Source: Alphaproteobacteria bacterium
GTDB lineage: Bacteria; Pseudomonadota; Alphaproteobacteria; CADEGL01
Reading direction: 5' to 3'
Length of the DNA stretch: 32,795 bases
Assembly (NCBI GenBank): GCA_026400755.1
Contig: JAPLOM010000006.1
Span: 1-32,795, forward strand
Shown here: piece by piece, positions 1 to 9,187 of the stretch
How positions within the stretch are numbered: the first letter of the stretch is position 1
Layout: every line of letters begins with the position of its first letter
Made by a program: the position numbers and the translations under genes
The notes under the pieces: model-generated
Databases searched by the model: none
The model's input: the letters and a program-made list of their open reading frames with translations, nothing else
Told to the model about the DNA's origin: nothing

Positions 1-2
1 TC

Positions 3-1316
3 CTTGGCCTGCGCGCCGAACGCGCGGCGGCGCTGGGCCAAGTTCCGGCCGCGGCCGCGATTCTGCGCTCCGCCGCCACACCGCAGACCGATCCCGCGTT
101 GCGCCGCATCCGTGCCGATGGCGCCTTCCTGTCTGGTGACACGCCGGGCGCGTGCTCGGAGGTGGAGGGCGCGCTGCGCCAATCGACGGACGCTTATTGG
201 CAGAAGGCCGCGGCCTTTTGCGACGCCGTCAACGGCAAGACGGCCTCGGCGTCGCTGAGCCTCGACGTTCTGCGCGAACAGGGCCTGGCCACCGACCGCG
301 CGTTCTTCATCCTGATGGATTCGCTGGCGGGTAAGCCCGGCACGGTCGAAAGCCTGCCCGATCCCACGCCGCTCCACCTGGCCATGATTCGCGCCCTGCG
401 TCAGACCATTCCGCCCGATGCTGCGCGCACGAAGAACCCCGCCATGCTGCGCGCCATCGCGGAGAGCGCCCAGGCCGAGACGCTGACGCGCGTCGAGGCC
501 GCGGAACAGGCCGAGGCGCTGGGCGTCCTGCCCACCGCGTCGCTGGTCTCGCTCTATGAAGCCGTCACTTTCCGTCCCGACGAATTGACCAACGCGACCG
601 TCACCGCGGGTGCCGTCTACGGGCCGCGTTCGCGCGCGCTGTTGCACCAGGCCGCCAAGGCCGCGCCCGATCCGAAGGCGCGCATCGATGAATTGGCGGC
701 GGCCTTCACGCTCGGCCGCAAGGGCGGGCTCTACGGCACCGCCGTGCGTACGATGTCGCCTTTCCTGCGCGACGTACCCGCGGGTGCCGACACGGCGTCG
801 TTCGCGCCCGAGGCCGCGCGGGCATTCCTGAGCGAAAGCGATCTGTCCGGCGCCCGTCCGTGGCTTGCGCTTCTTAAATCGTTGCCAGCCTCCACCGATG
901 CCGGGCTGTGGGCGCTCGCGCGCCTGGCTGGTGCCACGGAAGCCGATGGGGCGACGGCCGCGCGCGTCAAGGCGGCGGCTGGCGCCGGCGGACAGAGCGC
1001 GCGCACGTTGCGCCTGAACGCCCTGCTCGACGCGTTCGACCGGCCGGTCGAGCCCGATTTGTGGACGGCTCAGCTCAACGACAATGCCAGCCTGCCCGCG
1101 ACGGTGGGCGAGGTGGCGGCGTGGCAGGCGTTGGCGCGCGACGGCGGTACGCTGCGTACGGGCGAAACGGCGCTTCTCGCGCTCGTCGTTCTGGCGAAGC
1201 CGCAGCCGCCCCATCCGCTGCCTCTCGGCATCGCGGTGTGCGCGCTCAAGGCCTCGGGCATGGAGGCCGACGCGCGCCGCATCGCCGTCGAGCAGGCGCT
1301 CAAGGACGGGTTCTGA
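3..1316 (+). CDS. Ala-rich protein of unknown function, 5' end outside window
   Basis: The reading frame is open from the first bases of the window to the TGA at 1314-1316, so the gene starts upstream and only its C-terminal 437 or so codons are seen. A TTG at 99 is possible but is not needed as a start, because coding-like sequence (LGLRAERAAALGQVPAAAAI) runs in frame before it. The product is rich in Ala, Leu, Asp and Arg, with no Cys-rich or catalytic motif I recognise. Regularly spaced Ala/Leu segments suggest an all-helical, possibly repeat-like (TPR/HEAT-style) fold; this is an impression, not a match. The stop lies 8 bases before the xerD GTG, so the two are probably co-transcribed. 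I do not recognise a function. Confidence 0.75.
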   Translation, partial: LGLRAERAAALGQVPAAAAILRSAATPQTDPALRRIRADGAFLSGDTPGACSEVEGALRQSTDAYWQKAAAFCDAVNGKTASASLSLDVLREQGLATDRAFFILMDSLAGKPGTVESLPDPTPLHLAMIRALRQTIPPDAARTKNPAMLRAIAESAQAETLTRVEAAEQAEALGVLPTASLVSLYEAVTFRPDELTNATVTAGAVYGPRSRALLHQAAKAAPDPKARIDELAAAFTLGRKGGLYGTAVRTMSPFLRDVPAGADTASFAPEAARAFLSESDLSGARPWLALLKSLPASTDAGLWALARLAGATEADGATAARVKAAAGAGGQSARTLRLNALLDAFDRPVEPDLWTAQLNDNASLPATVGEVAAWQALARDGGTLRTGETALLALVVLAKPQPPHPLPLGIAVCALKASGMEADARRIAVEQALKDGF

Positions 1317-1324
1317 GGTTTCGC

Positions 1325-2278
1325 GTGGCGAAGCGCTCTCACGCGCCCAAGCCCGCCGCGGATTTCCGCCACGTCGAAGCCTTTCTCGAAATGCTGATGG
1401 CCGAGCGCGCGGCCGCCACCAACACGGTGGCCGCCTATCGCCACGACATCCTCGGTTTCGCGTCGTTCCTGGCCAAGCGCGGCAAGCCGTCCGAAGGCGC
1501 CAGCGCGGACGATGTGCGCGCCTATCTGGCCGCGGCGTCGCGCGCCGGCATCAACCCGCGCACGGCGGCGCGCCGCCTTTCCACCTTGCGCCAGTTCCAT
1601 CGCTTCCTCGCGGCCGAAGGGGTGCGACCCGACGACCCGACCTCGGTCATCGACAGCCCGAAGCGCGGCCGCGCCCTGCCCAAGATCATGGGCGAGGCCG
1701 AGGTGGAGGCTCTCCTGGATGCCGCCGCGCGGCGCGAAGGGCCGGAGGGCGCGCGCATCTCTGCGCTTCTGGAGGTGCTTTATTCGACCGGCCTGCGCGT
1801 CTCGGAACTGGTCGGTCTGCCGCTGGCGGCGCTGGGGCGCGACCCGCGCTTCATGGTGGTGCGCGGCAAGGGCGGCAAGGAGCGCATGGTGCCGGTGGGC
1901 GAGAAGGCCGAGGCCGCGCTGGCGCGCTGGCGCGCGGTGCGCGGCCAGCTCCTGCGCGGTGGGCGCGACTCGAAATGGCTGTTCCCCTCGCGCGGCGCGG
2001 GCGGACATCTCACGCGCCAGCGCTTCGCGCAAATCCTCAAGGAACTGGCGCTGGAGGCCAAACTCGATCCGGCGAAACTGTCGCCACATGTGCTGCGCCA
2101 CGCCTTCGCGACGCACCTGCTCAACCGGGGCGCGGACCTGCGCAGTGTCCAGCGCCTCTTGGGCCATGCCGACATCTCGACCACGCAGATCTACACCCAC
2201 GTCCTCGATGACCGGCTGAAGTCGCTGGTCCAGACCCACCATCCGCTCGCGCGCGGGCTGAAGCCGAGGCGGGGCTAG
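1325..2278 (+). CDS. xerD: Site-specific tyrosine recombinase XerD
   Basis: XerD-type tyrosine recombinase of about 317 aa, which with XerC resolves chromosome dimers at dif. The N-terminal SAM-like DNA-binding domain covers roughly residues 15-105 and the catalytic domain 120-310. The full active-site set is visible: R158 (TGLRVSEL), K182 (GKGGKER), H255 and R258 (HVLRHAFATHLL), H281 (GHADIS) and nucleophile Y290 (TQIYTHV). The spacing from Arg to Lys is the same as in E. coli XerD. I chose the GTG at 1325 because it gives the family length and lies 8 bases after the upstream stop; the frame stays open far upstream but that is a shadow of the previous gene. It could in principle be XerC; the stand-alone position next to accA favours XerD. 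No phage or integron context is present, so this is the housekeeping enzyme. Confidence 0.9.
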   Translation: MAKRSHAPKPAADFRHVEAFLEMLMAERAAATNTVAAYRHDILGFASFLAKRGKPSEGASADDVRAYLAAASRAGINPRTAARRLSTLRQFHRFLAAEGVRPDDPTSVIDSPKRGRALPKIMGEAEVEALLDAAARREGPEGARISALLEVLYSTGLRVSELVGLPLAALGRDPRFMVVRGKGGKERMVPVGEKAEAALARWRAVRGQLLRGGRDSKWLFPSRGAGGHLTRQRFAQILKELALEAKLDPAKLSPHVLRHAFATHLLNRGADLRSVQRLLGHADISTTQIYTHVLDDRLKSLVQTHHPLARGLKPRRG

Positions 2279-2290
2279 GCTTGGGCGCGG

Positions 2291-2319
2291 TTGACAAGCG
2301 GGCGGGTGGCGGCAAATGT
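2291..2319 (+). promoter_or_regulatory. Candidate sigma70 promoter for the CoA ester lyase gene
   Basis: A perfect -35 TTGACA at 2291-2296 is followed after 17 bases by a weak -10 AAATGT at 2314-2319. It sits just after the xerD stop. If used, transcription would begin near 2326, downstream of the possible ATG at 2316, which favours the ATG at 2358 as the real start of the next gene. Confidence 0.4.
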
Positions 2320-2357
2320 CCGCGAAAGTCGCGCGCGGCATGCGCGGAGCGGAGGGG

Positions 2358-3338
2358 ATGAGCTTTAAAACCGTCGTCGAGGCGCGCCCGCGCCTCAATC
2401 GCAGCGAGCTGGCGGTCCCCGCCAGCAACCCCAAGCTGTTCGAGAAGGCCGCCAAGTCCGAGGCCGACGTGGTCTTCCTGGACCTTGAGGACGCCGTGGC
2501 ACCCGACGACAAGCCACAGGCGCGCCGCAACGCGGTGAAGGCGTTGAACGAGGTCGATTGGGGCCGGAAGTCCGTCTCCGTGCGGATCAACGGGCTCGAC
2601 ACCCATTATATGTATCGCGACGTGGTCGACCTGGTGGAGCAGGCCGGGGCGCGTCTCGACCTGATCATGGTGCCCAAGGTGGGCACGGCCGCCGATATCT
2701 ATGCGGTCGACATGTTGCTGACCCAGATCGAGGCCGCGCACAATCTGAAGAAGCGAATCGGCATCGAGGTCATCATCGAAACCGCGTTGGGCATGATGAA
2801 CGTGAACGAGATCGCGGCGGCCAGCCCGCGCCTCGAATCGCTCAGCTTTGGCGTGGCCGATTACGCGGCCTCGACCCGGGCGCGCACCACGAATATCGGC
2901 GGCTTCAATCCCGACTATGCCGTGCTGGCCGACGCCGACGCGCAAGGCGCGCGCGCGACCGATTATGGCGACCAATGGCACTACGCTCTCTCGCGCGTGG
3001 TGGTGGCCGCGCGGGCCAACGGTTTGCGCCCGCTCGACGGGCCTTACGGCGATTTCAACGACCCCGACGGCTTCCGCGCCGCGGCGCGGCGCGCGATCGC
3101 GCTGGGCTGCGAGGGCAAGTGGGCGATCCACCCGAGCCAGGTGCCGCTGGCCAACGAGCTGTTCACGCCCACCGGGGCCGAGGTGGCCAAGGCCCGCCGC
3201 ATCATGGATGCGATGGTCGCCGCCGCGAAGAACGGCAAGGGCGCCGTCGCGCTCGATGGGCGCCTGATCGATATCGCTTCCATCCGCCAGGCCGAGGCGC
3301 TGGTGAAGAAGGCCGAGATGGCCGCGTTGAAGGGCTGA
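2358..3338 (+). CDS. CoA ester lyase, L-malyl-CoA/beta-methylmalyl-CoA lyase type (HpcH/HpaI, CitE superfamily)
   Basis: A 326-aa TIM-barrel CoA ester lyase. From memory of Rhodobacter Mcl1, the stretches around [39 protein letters not shown] and [10 protein letters not shown] match that subfamily closely. Mcl1 cleaves L-malyl-CoA to acetyl-CoA and glyoxylate and handles beta-methylmalyl-CoA, using Mg2+. Visible candidate active-site residues are R76 (CoA/substrate), E141 and D168 (Mg2+ ligands). The start at 2358 is preceded by a strong GGAGGGG ribosome site; an ATG at 2316 would add 14 residues but lies at the proposed promoter. It ends 2 bases before accA, so the two are probably translated from one message, linking acyl-CoA carbon flow with fatty-acid synthesis. 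The exact substrate cannot be fixed from sequence; malyl-CoA thioesterase (Mcl2-like) is the main alternative. Confidence 0.85.
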   Translation: MSFKTVVEARPRLNRSELAVPASNPKLFEKAAKSEADVVFLDLEDAVAPDDKPQARRNAVKALNEVDWGRKSVSVRINGLDTHYMYRDVVDLVEQAGARLDLIMVPKVGTAADIYAVDMLLTQIEAAHNLKKRIGIEVIIETALGMMNVNEIAAASPRLESLSFGVADYAASTRARTTNIGGFNPDYAVLADADAQGARATDYGDQWHYALSRVVVAARANGLRPLDGPYGDFNDPDGFRAAARRAIALGCEGKWAIHPSQVPLANELFTPTGAEVAKARRIMDAMVAAAKNGKGAVALDGRLIDIASIRQAEALVKKAEMAALKG

Positions 3339-3340
3339 CC

Positions 3341-4318
3341 ATGGCCGACGTGCGCGCGCCCATGCGGAACTTCCTCGACTTCGAGAAACCCATCGCGGAG
3401 CTCGAGGCCAAGATCGAGGAACTGCGCCACCTCTCCAGCTCCGGCGACCTCAACATCATCGACGAAGTCACCAAGCTGCAGGGGAAGGTCGACCGCGAAC
3501 TGCGCCAGATCTATGCGAAGCTCAGCGCCTGGCAAAAGGTCCAGGTCGCGCGGCATCCCGACCGTCCGCATTTCACCGATTACGCCAAGGCGCTGTTGGA
3601 AGACATGACGCCCTTGGCTGGCGACCGCGGCTTCGCCGAGGACGCGGCCATCATTGGCGGGCTCGCGCGCTTCCGCGGCAACTCCGTGGTTGTCATCGGC
3701 ACGGAGAAGGGCGCTGACACGGCCTCGCGCGTGCGCCACAATTTCGGCATGGCGCACCCAGAGGGTTACCGCAAGGCGCGGCGTCTCATGGAATTGGCCG
3801 AGCGTTTCCGCCTGCCCATCGTCACCTTCGTCGACACGCCGGGCGCCTATCCCGGCATCGGCGCCGAGGAGCGCGGCCAAGCCGAGGCCATCGCGCGTTC
3901 GATCGAGACCTGCCTGTCGGTCCATGTGCCACTTCTATCCGTCGTGATCGGCGAGGGCGGCTCGGGCGGCGCCATCGCGCTGGCCGCGGGCAACACCGTG
4001 CTGATGCTGGAGCATGCGATCTATTCGGTTATCTCGCCGGAAGGCTGCGCCTCGATCCTGTGGCGCCGCGCGGATCAGGCTCAGGTGGCCGCCGAGGCAC
4101 TGCGCCTGACCGCGCAGGACCTGAAGAAGCTGGGCGTCATCGACCGTATCGTGCCGGAGCCCCTGGGCGGCGCGCACCGCGAGCCGGAAAAAGCCGTGGC
4201 TGCCGTGGGCGATGCGCTGGAAGCCGCGCTTAACGCCCTGCGCGGCATCGAGGGGGGCGTGCTGCGCGCGCGCCGCCGCGAGAAGTTCCTGGAAATCGGC
4301 CAGAAGGGCTTGGCTTAG
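3341..4318 (+). CDS. accA: Acetyl-CoA carboxylase carboxyltransferase subunit alpha
   Basis: AccA (325 aa) pairs with AccD to form the carboxyltransferase that moves CO2 from biotin-BCCP to acetyl-CoA, giving malonyl-CoA for fatty-acid synthesis in the cytoplasm. Diagnostic features are the N-terminal [19 protein letters not shown] helix (residues about 11-30), the [12 protein letters not shown] motif, the [18 protein letters not shown] oxyanion-hole/CoA region, [14 protein letters not shown], and [13 protein letters not shown]. Length is normal for the family. The ATG at 3341 is 2 bases after the upstream stop. Nothing suggests degradation. Confidence 0.96.
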   Translation: MADVRAPMRNFLDFEKPIAELEAKIEELRHLSSSGDLNIIDEVTKLQGKVDRELRQIYAKLSAWQKVQVARHPDRPHFTDYAKALLEDMTPLAGDRGFAEDAAIIGGLARFRGNSVVVIGTEKGADTASRVRHNFGMAHPEGYRKARRLMELAERFRLPIVTFVDTPGAYPGIGAEERGQAEAIARSIETCLSVHVPLLSVVIGEGGSGGAIALAAGNTVLMLEHAIYSVISPEGCASILWRRADQAQVAAEALRLTAQDLKKLGVIDRIVPEPLGGAHREPEKAVAAVGDALEAALNALRGIEGGVLRARRREKFLEIGQKGLA

Positions 4319-4335
4319 CTGGTCGGGAGCGGTGT

Positions 4336-4956
4336 ATGTCGAACGAAGAAGTCTCGGCCCAGCGAGCCTACTACAAAAGCACGGCGCGGAATTACGACTC
4401 GAGTCATGTCAACGAAAAAGACGAGCACTACTTCGCGCTGCGCTTCCTCGAAGCCGCGATCGACCATTACGGCATCAGGTCGGTTCTGGACGTGGGCGCT
4501 GGAACCGGCCGGGCGGCCTGCTATCTCAAAGAGAAGCATCCGGCGCTGAAGGTAGCTTCGGTCGAGCCGGTGAAGGAACTGCGCGAGGTCGGCTATTCCA
4601 AGGGATTGACCAAGGAAGAGTTGATTGAGGGCGACGCCACGCGGCTGCAGTTCCAGGACGGCCAGTTCGACCTGGTTTGCGAGTTCGGCATCCTGCACCA
4701 CGTCAAAAGCCCCGCTGCCGTGGTCGCGGAAATGCTACGGGTCGGCAAGGTCGGCATCTTCATTTCCGATTCCAACAATTTCGGCCAGGGCCCTTTTGCT
4801 TCCCGCGCGTTCAAGCAGCTTCTCGACACGCTGGGACTGTGGCGGATCGCCAACCTGATCAAGACGAAGGGGAAGGGCTACCAGATCACGGAGGGCGACG
4901 GGCTCGCCTATTCCTATTCCGTGTTCAAGAACTACGAACAGATCGCGCGGGTGTGA
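4336..4956 (+). CDS. Class I SAM-dependent methyltransferase, probably truncated at an in-frame TGA
   Basis: A 206-aa methyltransferase of unknown substrate. The SAM-binding motif I is VLDVGAGTGRAACYL (near residues 51-65), an acidic motif II follows (SVEPVKELRE), then GDATRLQF and FDLVCEFGILHHV, typical of methyltransferase fold motifs. A GGAGCGG ribosome site precedes the ATG. The frame stops at TGA 4954-4956, but the same frame continues open for 29 codons to TAG 5044-5046. That tail (ending INPYRTASHVALVGIKKK) has the hydrophobic strand pattern and Lys end expected of a methyltransferase C-terminus. The gene may therefore be a recent nonsense mutant, a recoded gene, or contain a sequencing error. 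Base composition is visibly lower in GC than accA and secA, hinting at acquisition by transfer. It points towards secA, with no clear terminator between them. Confidence 0.75.
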   Translation: MSNEEVSAQRAYYKSTARNYDSSHVNEKDEHYFALRFLEAAIDHYGIRSVLDVGAGTGRAACYLKEKHPALKVASVEPVKELREVGYSKGLTKEELIEGDATRLQFQDGQFDLVCEFGILHHVKSPAAVVAEMLRVGKVGIFISDSNNFGQGPFASRAFKQLLDTLGLWRIANLIKTKGKGYQITEGDGLAYSYSVFKNYEQIARV

Positions 4957-5049
4957 CGCACGCACATCCTCAACACCACGCCCGCGGGCATCAATCCGTA
5001 CCGGACCGCGTCCCACGTGGCCTTGGTCGGCATCAAGAAGAAGTAGCCG

Positions 5050-7782
5050 CTAGCCGCCCACCTTGCCGTGGCAGTGCTTGAACTTGCGGCCCGAACCGCA
5101 AGGGCAGGCAGCGTTGCGTGCGACCTTGCCCCAGGTGGAGGCATCGCGTGGATCGATGGCGGCGCCCGACACGCGCCGCAAGGGCGCCTTCTTCACTGAG
5201 GCCTCGGGCTCCGCGCTGTGCTCGGCGAAGGCCGGATCGTCGCGCGTTTCCTGCATCCGAACCGGATTCTTGGGCGCCAGCAGATCGTCCTCTGTCACCT
5301 GAGCGGCGGCGCGCAGCTCGACGTGGCTCAGCACCTCGATCACCCGGTCGCGCAGCCGCGTCAGCATCTCGTCGAACAGGTTGAAGGCCTCGGTCTTGTA
5401 CTCGTTCAGCGGGTCGCGCTGGCCGTAGGCGCGCAGGCCGATGCCTTGGCGCAAATGGTCGAGCGAGTGCAGGTGGTCCTTCCAGATCTGGTCCAAGAGC
5501 TGCAGTAAAAGGCTCTTCTCGACCATGCGCATGATGTCGGCGCCGTGGTTGGCGGTTTTCTCCGCCATGTGCTTCTCGGCGGCTTCCATCAGGCGTTCAC
5601 GAATCTCCTTATCCGCGATGCCTTCTTCTTTCGCCCATTCGGCGATGGGCGCATCGACGGCCAAGAGGCGCCGCGTTTCCTCATGCAGGCCCGGAATGTC
5701 CCACTGCTCGGCATAGGCGTTCGCGGGGATGTAGCGCCCGACGAGATCGGTCACGACCTCGGTGCGCATGTCGGCCACGGTGTCCGAGACGTCGGTCGCC
5801 GCCATGACCTCCTTGCGCTGCTCGAAGATCGCTTTGCGCTGGTCGTTCATCACGTCGTCGTAGCGCAGCAACTGCTTGCGCATGTCGAAGTTGCGCGCTT
5901 CGACCTTCTGCTGGGCCTTCTCCAGCGCCTTGTTGATCCACTGGTGGATGATGGCCTCGCCTTCCTTGAGGCCGAGGCGCTGCAGCATGGCGTCCATGCG
6001 CTCGGAGCCGAAAATGCGCATCAAATCGTCTTCCAGCGAGACGAAGAACTTCGACGCGCCGGGATCGCCCTGGCGGCCCGAACGGCCGCGCAACTGATTG
6101 TCGATGCGCCGGCTCTCATGCCGCTCGGTCGCGAGAACGAACAGACCGCCGGCCTCCAGCACGACCTCCCGGCCGGCCTCAACTTCGGCCTTGATGGCGG
6201 CCGCGCGCCTTTCTCTCTCGACGGGGTCCTCGACGCCGGCCAATTCGCGCCGGACGCGCATCTCGGTGTTGCCGCCCAATTGGATGTCCGTGCCGCGGCC
6301 GGCCATGTTGGTCGCGATGGTGACGGCGCCCGGACGGCCCGCGTCGGCCACGATATAGGCTTCCTGCTCGTGGTAGCGCGCGTTCAGCACCTGGTGCGGG
6401 ATCTTGAGTTTCTTCAGCTCCTCCGACAGGGACTCCGACTTCTCGATCGAGACCGTGCCGACCAGTACCGGCTGCTTGCGCGTGTGGCACTCGGCGATCT
6501 GGTCAAGGACCGACTTCGTCTTCTCCTTGAGGGTGCGATAGACCTCGTCGTGGTTGTCTATGCGGACGCAGGGCAGGTTGGTCGGGATGGCGACCACGTC
6601 CAGCTTGTAGATGTCGCCGAACTCGGCGGCTTCCGTCATGGCCGTGCCGGTCATGCCGGCCAGCTTCGGGTACATGCGGAAATAATTCTGGAAGGTGATG
6701 GAGGCCAGGGTCTGGTTCTCCATCTGGATCTCGACGCCTTCCTTGGCCTCCAGCGCCTGGTGCAGGCCGTCCGAATAGCGCCGGCCTTCCATCATGCGGC
6801 CGGTGAATTCGTCGATGATGACGACCTTGTCGTCCTTGACGATGTAGTCCGCGTCGCGCCGGAACATCTGGTGGGCGCGCAGCGCTTGGTTGACGTGGTG
6901 GACGGTCGTCACGTTTTGAATGTCGTAGAGGCCGCCGACCTCCAGAAGACCGATCTCGCGCAGGATCTCCTCGACGCGCGAGACACCGGGGTCGGTCAGG
7001 ACGACCGTGCGCGCCTTCTCGTCCTTCTCAAGATCCTCGGGCTTCAGCTTGGGGATCACCGTGTTCACGCGCCGGTACAGCTCGGAGGAATCCTCGGCCG
7101 GGCCAGAGATGATCAGCGGCGTGCGCGCCTCGTCGATCAGGATCGAGTCCACCTCGTCGACGATGGCGTAGTTGAAGGGCCGCTGGACCATGTCCTCCAG
7201 GCGGAACTTCAAATTGTCGCGCAGGTAGTCGAAACCGAATTCGTTGTTGGTGCCATAGGTGACGTCGGCGGCATAAGACAGACGCCGTTCCTCGTCGGAC
7301 AGGCCGTGGACAATATTGCCCACGGTCAGGCCCAGGAATTTGTAGATCTGGCCCATCCATTCGGCGTCGCGCTTGGCCAGGTAATCGTTGACCGTCACGA
7401 CGTGGACGCCCTTGCCGGTCAGTGCGTTGAGGTAGACGGGCAGCGTGGCCGCCAGGGTCTTGCCTTCGCCGGTCGCCATCTCGGCGATCATGCCGCGGTG
7501 AAGCACCATGCCGCCCAGAAGCTGGGCGTCGAAATGGCGCTGGCCCAGAACGCGGCGGCCCGCCTCGCGCACGGTCGCGAAGGCGTCGGGCAGAAGGCCG
7601 TCCAGGGTCTCGCCGGCCGTCAGCCGCTGGCGCAGCGCGGCCGTACGGGCCGACAGGGCCTCGTCGCTGAGCCCTTTGAGATCCGGCTCCAGCGCGTTGA
7701 TGGCCTCGACCGAGGGGTTGAGGCGTTTCACATAGCGTTCGTTCGCTGAACCGAACAGCTTGCGCGCGAGGCCGCCAATCAT
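5050..7782 (-). CDS. secA: Preprotein translocase ATPase SecA
   Basis: The ATPase motor that drives preproteins through SecYEG at the inner membrane; about 910 aa, a normal alphaproteobacterial length. The start [11 protein letters not shown] at 7782 is the family start, although the frame stays open further upstream. Visible parts are Walker A MATGEGKT (residues 102-109), the Walker B/DEAD-type segment [17 protein letters not shown], the preprotein cross-linking region, the second nucleotide-binding fold with [20 protein letters not shown] and the helical wing/scaffold. The C-terminus carries the zinc-binding [13 protein letters not shown] motif, which binds SecB and phospholipid. Its end is 4 bases from the second stop of the convergent methyltransferase frame. 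It is divergent from argJ and has a good promoter of its own at 7844-7872. Confidence 0.98.
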   Translation of the reverse strand: MIGGLARKLFGSANERYVKRLNPSVEAINALEPDLKGLSDEALSARTAALRQRLTAGETLDGLLPDAFATVREAGRRVLGQRHFDAQLLGGMVLHRGMIAEMATGEGKTLAATLPVYLNALTGKGVHVVTVNDYLAKRDAEWMGQIYKFLGLTVGNIVHGLSDEERRLSYAADVTYGTNNEFGFDYLRDNLKFRLEDMVQRPFNYAIVDEVDSILIDEARTPLIISGPAEDSSELYRRVNTVIPKLKPEDLEKDEKARTVVLTDPGVSRVEEILREIGLLEVGGLYDIQNVTTVHHVNQALRAHQMFRRDADYIVKDDKVVIIDEFTGRMMEGRRYSDGLHQALEAKEGVEIQMENQTLASITFQNYFRMYPKLAGMTGTAMTEAAEFGDIYKLDVVAIPTNLPCVRIDNHDEVYRTLKEKTKSVLDQIAECHTRKQPVLVGTVSIEKSESLSEELKKLKIPHQVLNARYHEQEAYIVADAGRPGAVTIATNMAGRGTDIQLGGNTEMRVRRELAGVEDPVERERRAAAIKAEVEAGREVVLEAGGLFVLATERHESRRIDNQLRGRSGRQGDPGASKFFVSLEDDLMRIFGSERMDAMLQRLGLKEGEAIIHQWINKALEKAQQKVEARNFDMRKQLLRYDDVMNDQRKAIFEQRKEVMAATDVSDTVADMRTEVVTDLVGRYIPANAYAEQWDIPGLHEETRRLLAVDAPIAEWAKEEGIADKEIRERLMEAAEKHMAEKTANHGADIMRMVEKSLLLQLLDQIWKDHLHSLDHLRQGIGLRAYGQRDPLNEYKTEAFNLFDEMLTRLRDRVIEVLSHVELRAAAQVTEDDLLAPKNPVRMQETRDDPAFAEHSAEPEASVKKAPLRRVSGAAIDPRDASTWGKVARNAACPCGSGRKFKHCHGKVGG

Positions 7783-7843
7783 GCTTGATCCCGATTGAAA
7801 GTCGCTTCCGGCGGGGAAGAGGTGCCTGGGAAGCCGTTCCCTT

Positions 7844-7872
7844 GAGATAGGCGTGCATCCCAAGCCTGTCAA
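7844..7872 (-). promoter_or_regulatory. Candidate secA sigma70 promoter
   Basis: Read on the minus strand, TTGACA (7872-7867) is separated by exactly 17 bases from TATCTC (7849-7844), about 60 bases upstream of the secA ATG. The perfect -35 and ideal spacing make it the best promoter candidate in the divergent secA-argJ region. Confidence 0.55.
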
Positions 7873-7892
7873 CGTGGGACCGGGGTCCGCCC

Positions 7893-7922
7893 TTGTGCCG
7901 CGAAGCGGCGAAATGCTTATAT
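7893..7922 (+). promoter_or_regulatory. Candidate argJ promoter
   Basis: TTGTGC at 7893-7898 and an extended -10 TGC-TTATAT (hexamer 7917-7922) with an 18-base spacer lie about 35 bases before the argJ ATG at 7958. This would give a short leader and supports the chosen ATG over earlier in-frame ATGs. Confidence 0.35.
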
Positions 7923-7957
7923 CCCGCAGGCTTTTAACCCCTCGCGAGTGTCGCGCC

Positions 7958-9187
7958 ATGCCCAAACGGTCGCCTCTTGCCCCCGAACGGCCTCCCGTCC
8001 TGCCCGCCATCGCCGGCGTGCGCCTGGCGGCGACCAATTGCGGCATCCGCTACAAGGGCCGAACCGACCTTCTCCTGGTCGAAATGGCGCCGGGAACGAC
8101 GGCGGCCGGAGTTCTGACGCGTTCCTCCATGCCGTCGGCGCCCGTGCAATGGTGCCGCAAGGCACTGGCCAAGGGCCGGGCGCGGGCTATCGTGGTCAAT
8201 TCCGGCAACGCCAACGCCTTCACGGGCACGATCGGTGACGCCTCGGTCGCCCGCACGGTCGCGGCGGCCTCCAAGCTGTTCCATTGCGGCAAGCCGGAGG
8301 TGCTGGCCGCCTCCACGGGGGTTATCGGCGAACCCCTGCCGGACGAAAAGATTACCGCGGCATTGCCGCCCCTGCGCGCCGCCCTGTCGGGCGACGCCTG
8401 GGCCGCGGCCGCGGCCGCCATCATGACCACCGACACGTTCCCCAAGGCGGCCACGGCCACCGTGCGCCTCGGCGGCGCCAAGGTGACCATCAACGGCATC
8501 GCCAAGGGCTCGGGCATGATCGCGCCCAACATGGGCACCATGCTGGCCTTCATCTTCACCGACGCGAAACTGCCCGCGACCGTGCTGCGCGCGCTGCTGA
8601 AGGATGCCAACGACCGCTCGTTCAACAGCATCACGGTCGATGGCGACACCTCGACCAGCGACACGGCCATCCTGTGCGCGACCGGCCAGACCAAGCACAA
8701 GCCCGTGGGCTCGGCATCCAGCGCGCTGCTCAAGGATTTCCGCAAGGCGCTCGACGCCGTGATGCAGGATTTGGCGCAGCAGGTCGTGCGCGATGGCGAA
8801 GGCGCGCAGAAGCTCATCACCGTCGACGTCACCGGCGCCAAGTCCGACGCCTCGGCGCGCGTCATTGCGCTGGCCATCGCCAACTCGCCGCTGGTGAAGA
8901 CGGCTGTCGCGGGTGAGGACGCCAACTGGGGCCGCCTGGTCATGGGTGTTGGCAAGTCGGGCGAACCAGCCAAGCCCGAGCGCCTGTCGGTGCGCATTGG
9001 CGGCGTCCAGGTCGCGCGGCGCGGCCAGCGTGTCCAAGGCTACAACGAGGCGCCGGTCACCCAGCACATGAAGGGCCGCGAGATCCTGCTGGAGGTCGAT
9101 ATCGGTCTCGGACGCGGTCGGGCCACCGTATGGACCTGCGATCTGACGCACGGCTACATCGCCATCAATGCCGATTACCGGAGCTGA
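7958..9187 (+). CDS. argJ: Bifunctional glutamate N-acetyltransferase/ornithine acetyltransferase ArgJ
   Basis: ArgJ (409 aa) recycles the acetyl group in the cyclic arginine pathway, moving it from N-acetylornithine to glutamate; bifunctional forms also use acetyl-CoA. Motifs include [28 protein letters not shown] and the self-cleavage site [14 protein letters not shown]. The Thr of MGT becomes the N-terminal nucleophile of the beta chain after autoproteolysis. Most family members have Ala before this Thr; here it is Gly, a mild variation that should not block cleavage. The C-terminal [18 protein letters not shown] and the end [16 protein letters not shown] are typical. The start at 7958 gives the normal length; the frame extends upstream to 7853. 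Its last 20 bases overlap the next gene, which suggests translational coupling. Mono- versus bifunctionality cannot be decided from sequence. Confidence 0.95.
   Translation: MPKRSPLAPERPPVLPAIAGVRLAATNCGIRYKGRTDLLLVEMAPGTTAAGVLTRSSMPSAPVQWCRKALAKGRARAIVVNSGNANAFTGTIGDASVARTVAAASKLFHCGKPEVLAASTGVIGEPLPDEKITAALPPLRAALSGDAWAAAAAAIMTTDTFPKAATATVRLGGAKVTINGIAKGSGMIAPNMGTMLAFIFTDAKLPATVLRALLKDANDRSFNSITVDGDTSTSDTAILCATGQTKHKPVGSASSALLKDFRKALDAVMQDLAQQVVRDGEGAQKLITVDVTGAKSDASARVIALAIANSPLVKTAVAGEDANWGRLVMGVGKSGEPAKPERLSVRIGGVQVARRGQRVQGYNEAPVTQHMKGREILLEVDIGLGRGRATVWTCDLTHGYIAINADYRS

Noticed and set aside
908-1324. In-frame extension of xerD far upstream of the GTG at 1325
   Set aside because: It overlaps the preceding gene in another frame, has Arg/Gly-rich shadow composition, and would make XerD far longer than its family.
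1325-2278. Tyrosine recombinase as a sign of an integrated element
   Set aside because: It has XerD features, and its neighbours are housekeeping genes; no attachment site or phage gene is near.
2558-3340. In-frame extension of accA upstream over the CoA ester lyase gene
   Set aside because: The conserved AccA start is at 3341; the upstream frame is a shadow of the real lyase gene.
5545-7749. 734-codon open frame on the plus strand opposite secA
   Set aside because: It is the antisense shadow of secA in high-GC DNA (His/Asp/Val/Leu-rich with no family features); secA carries all expected motifs.
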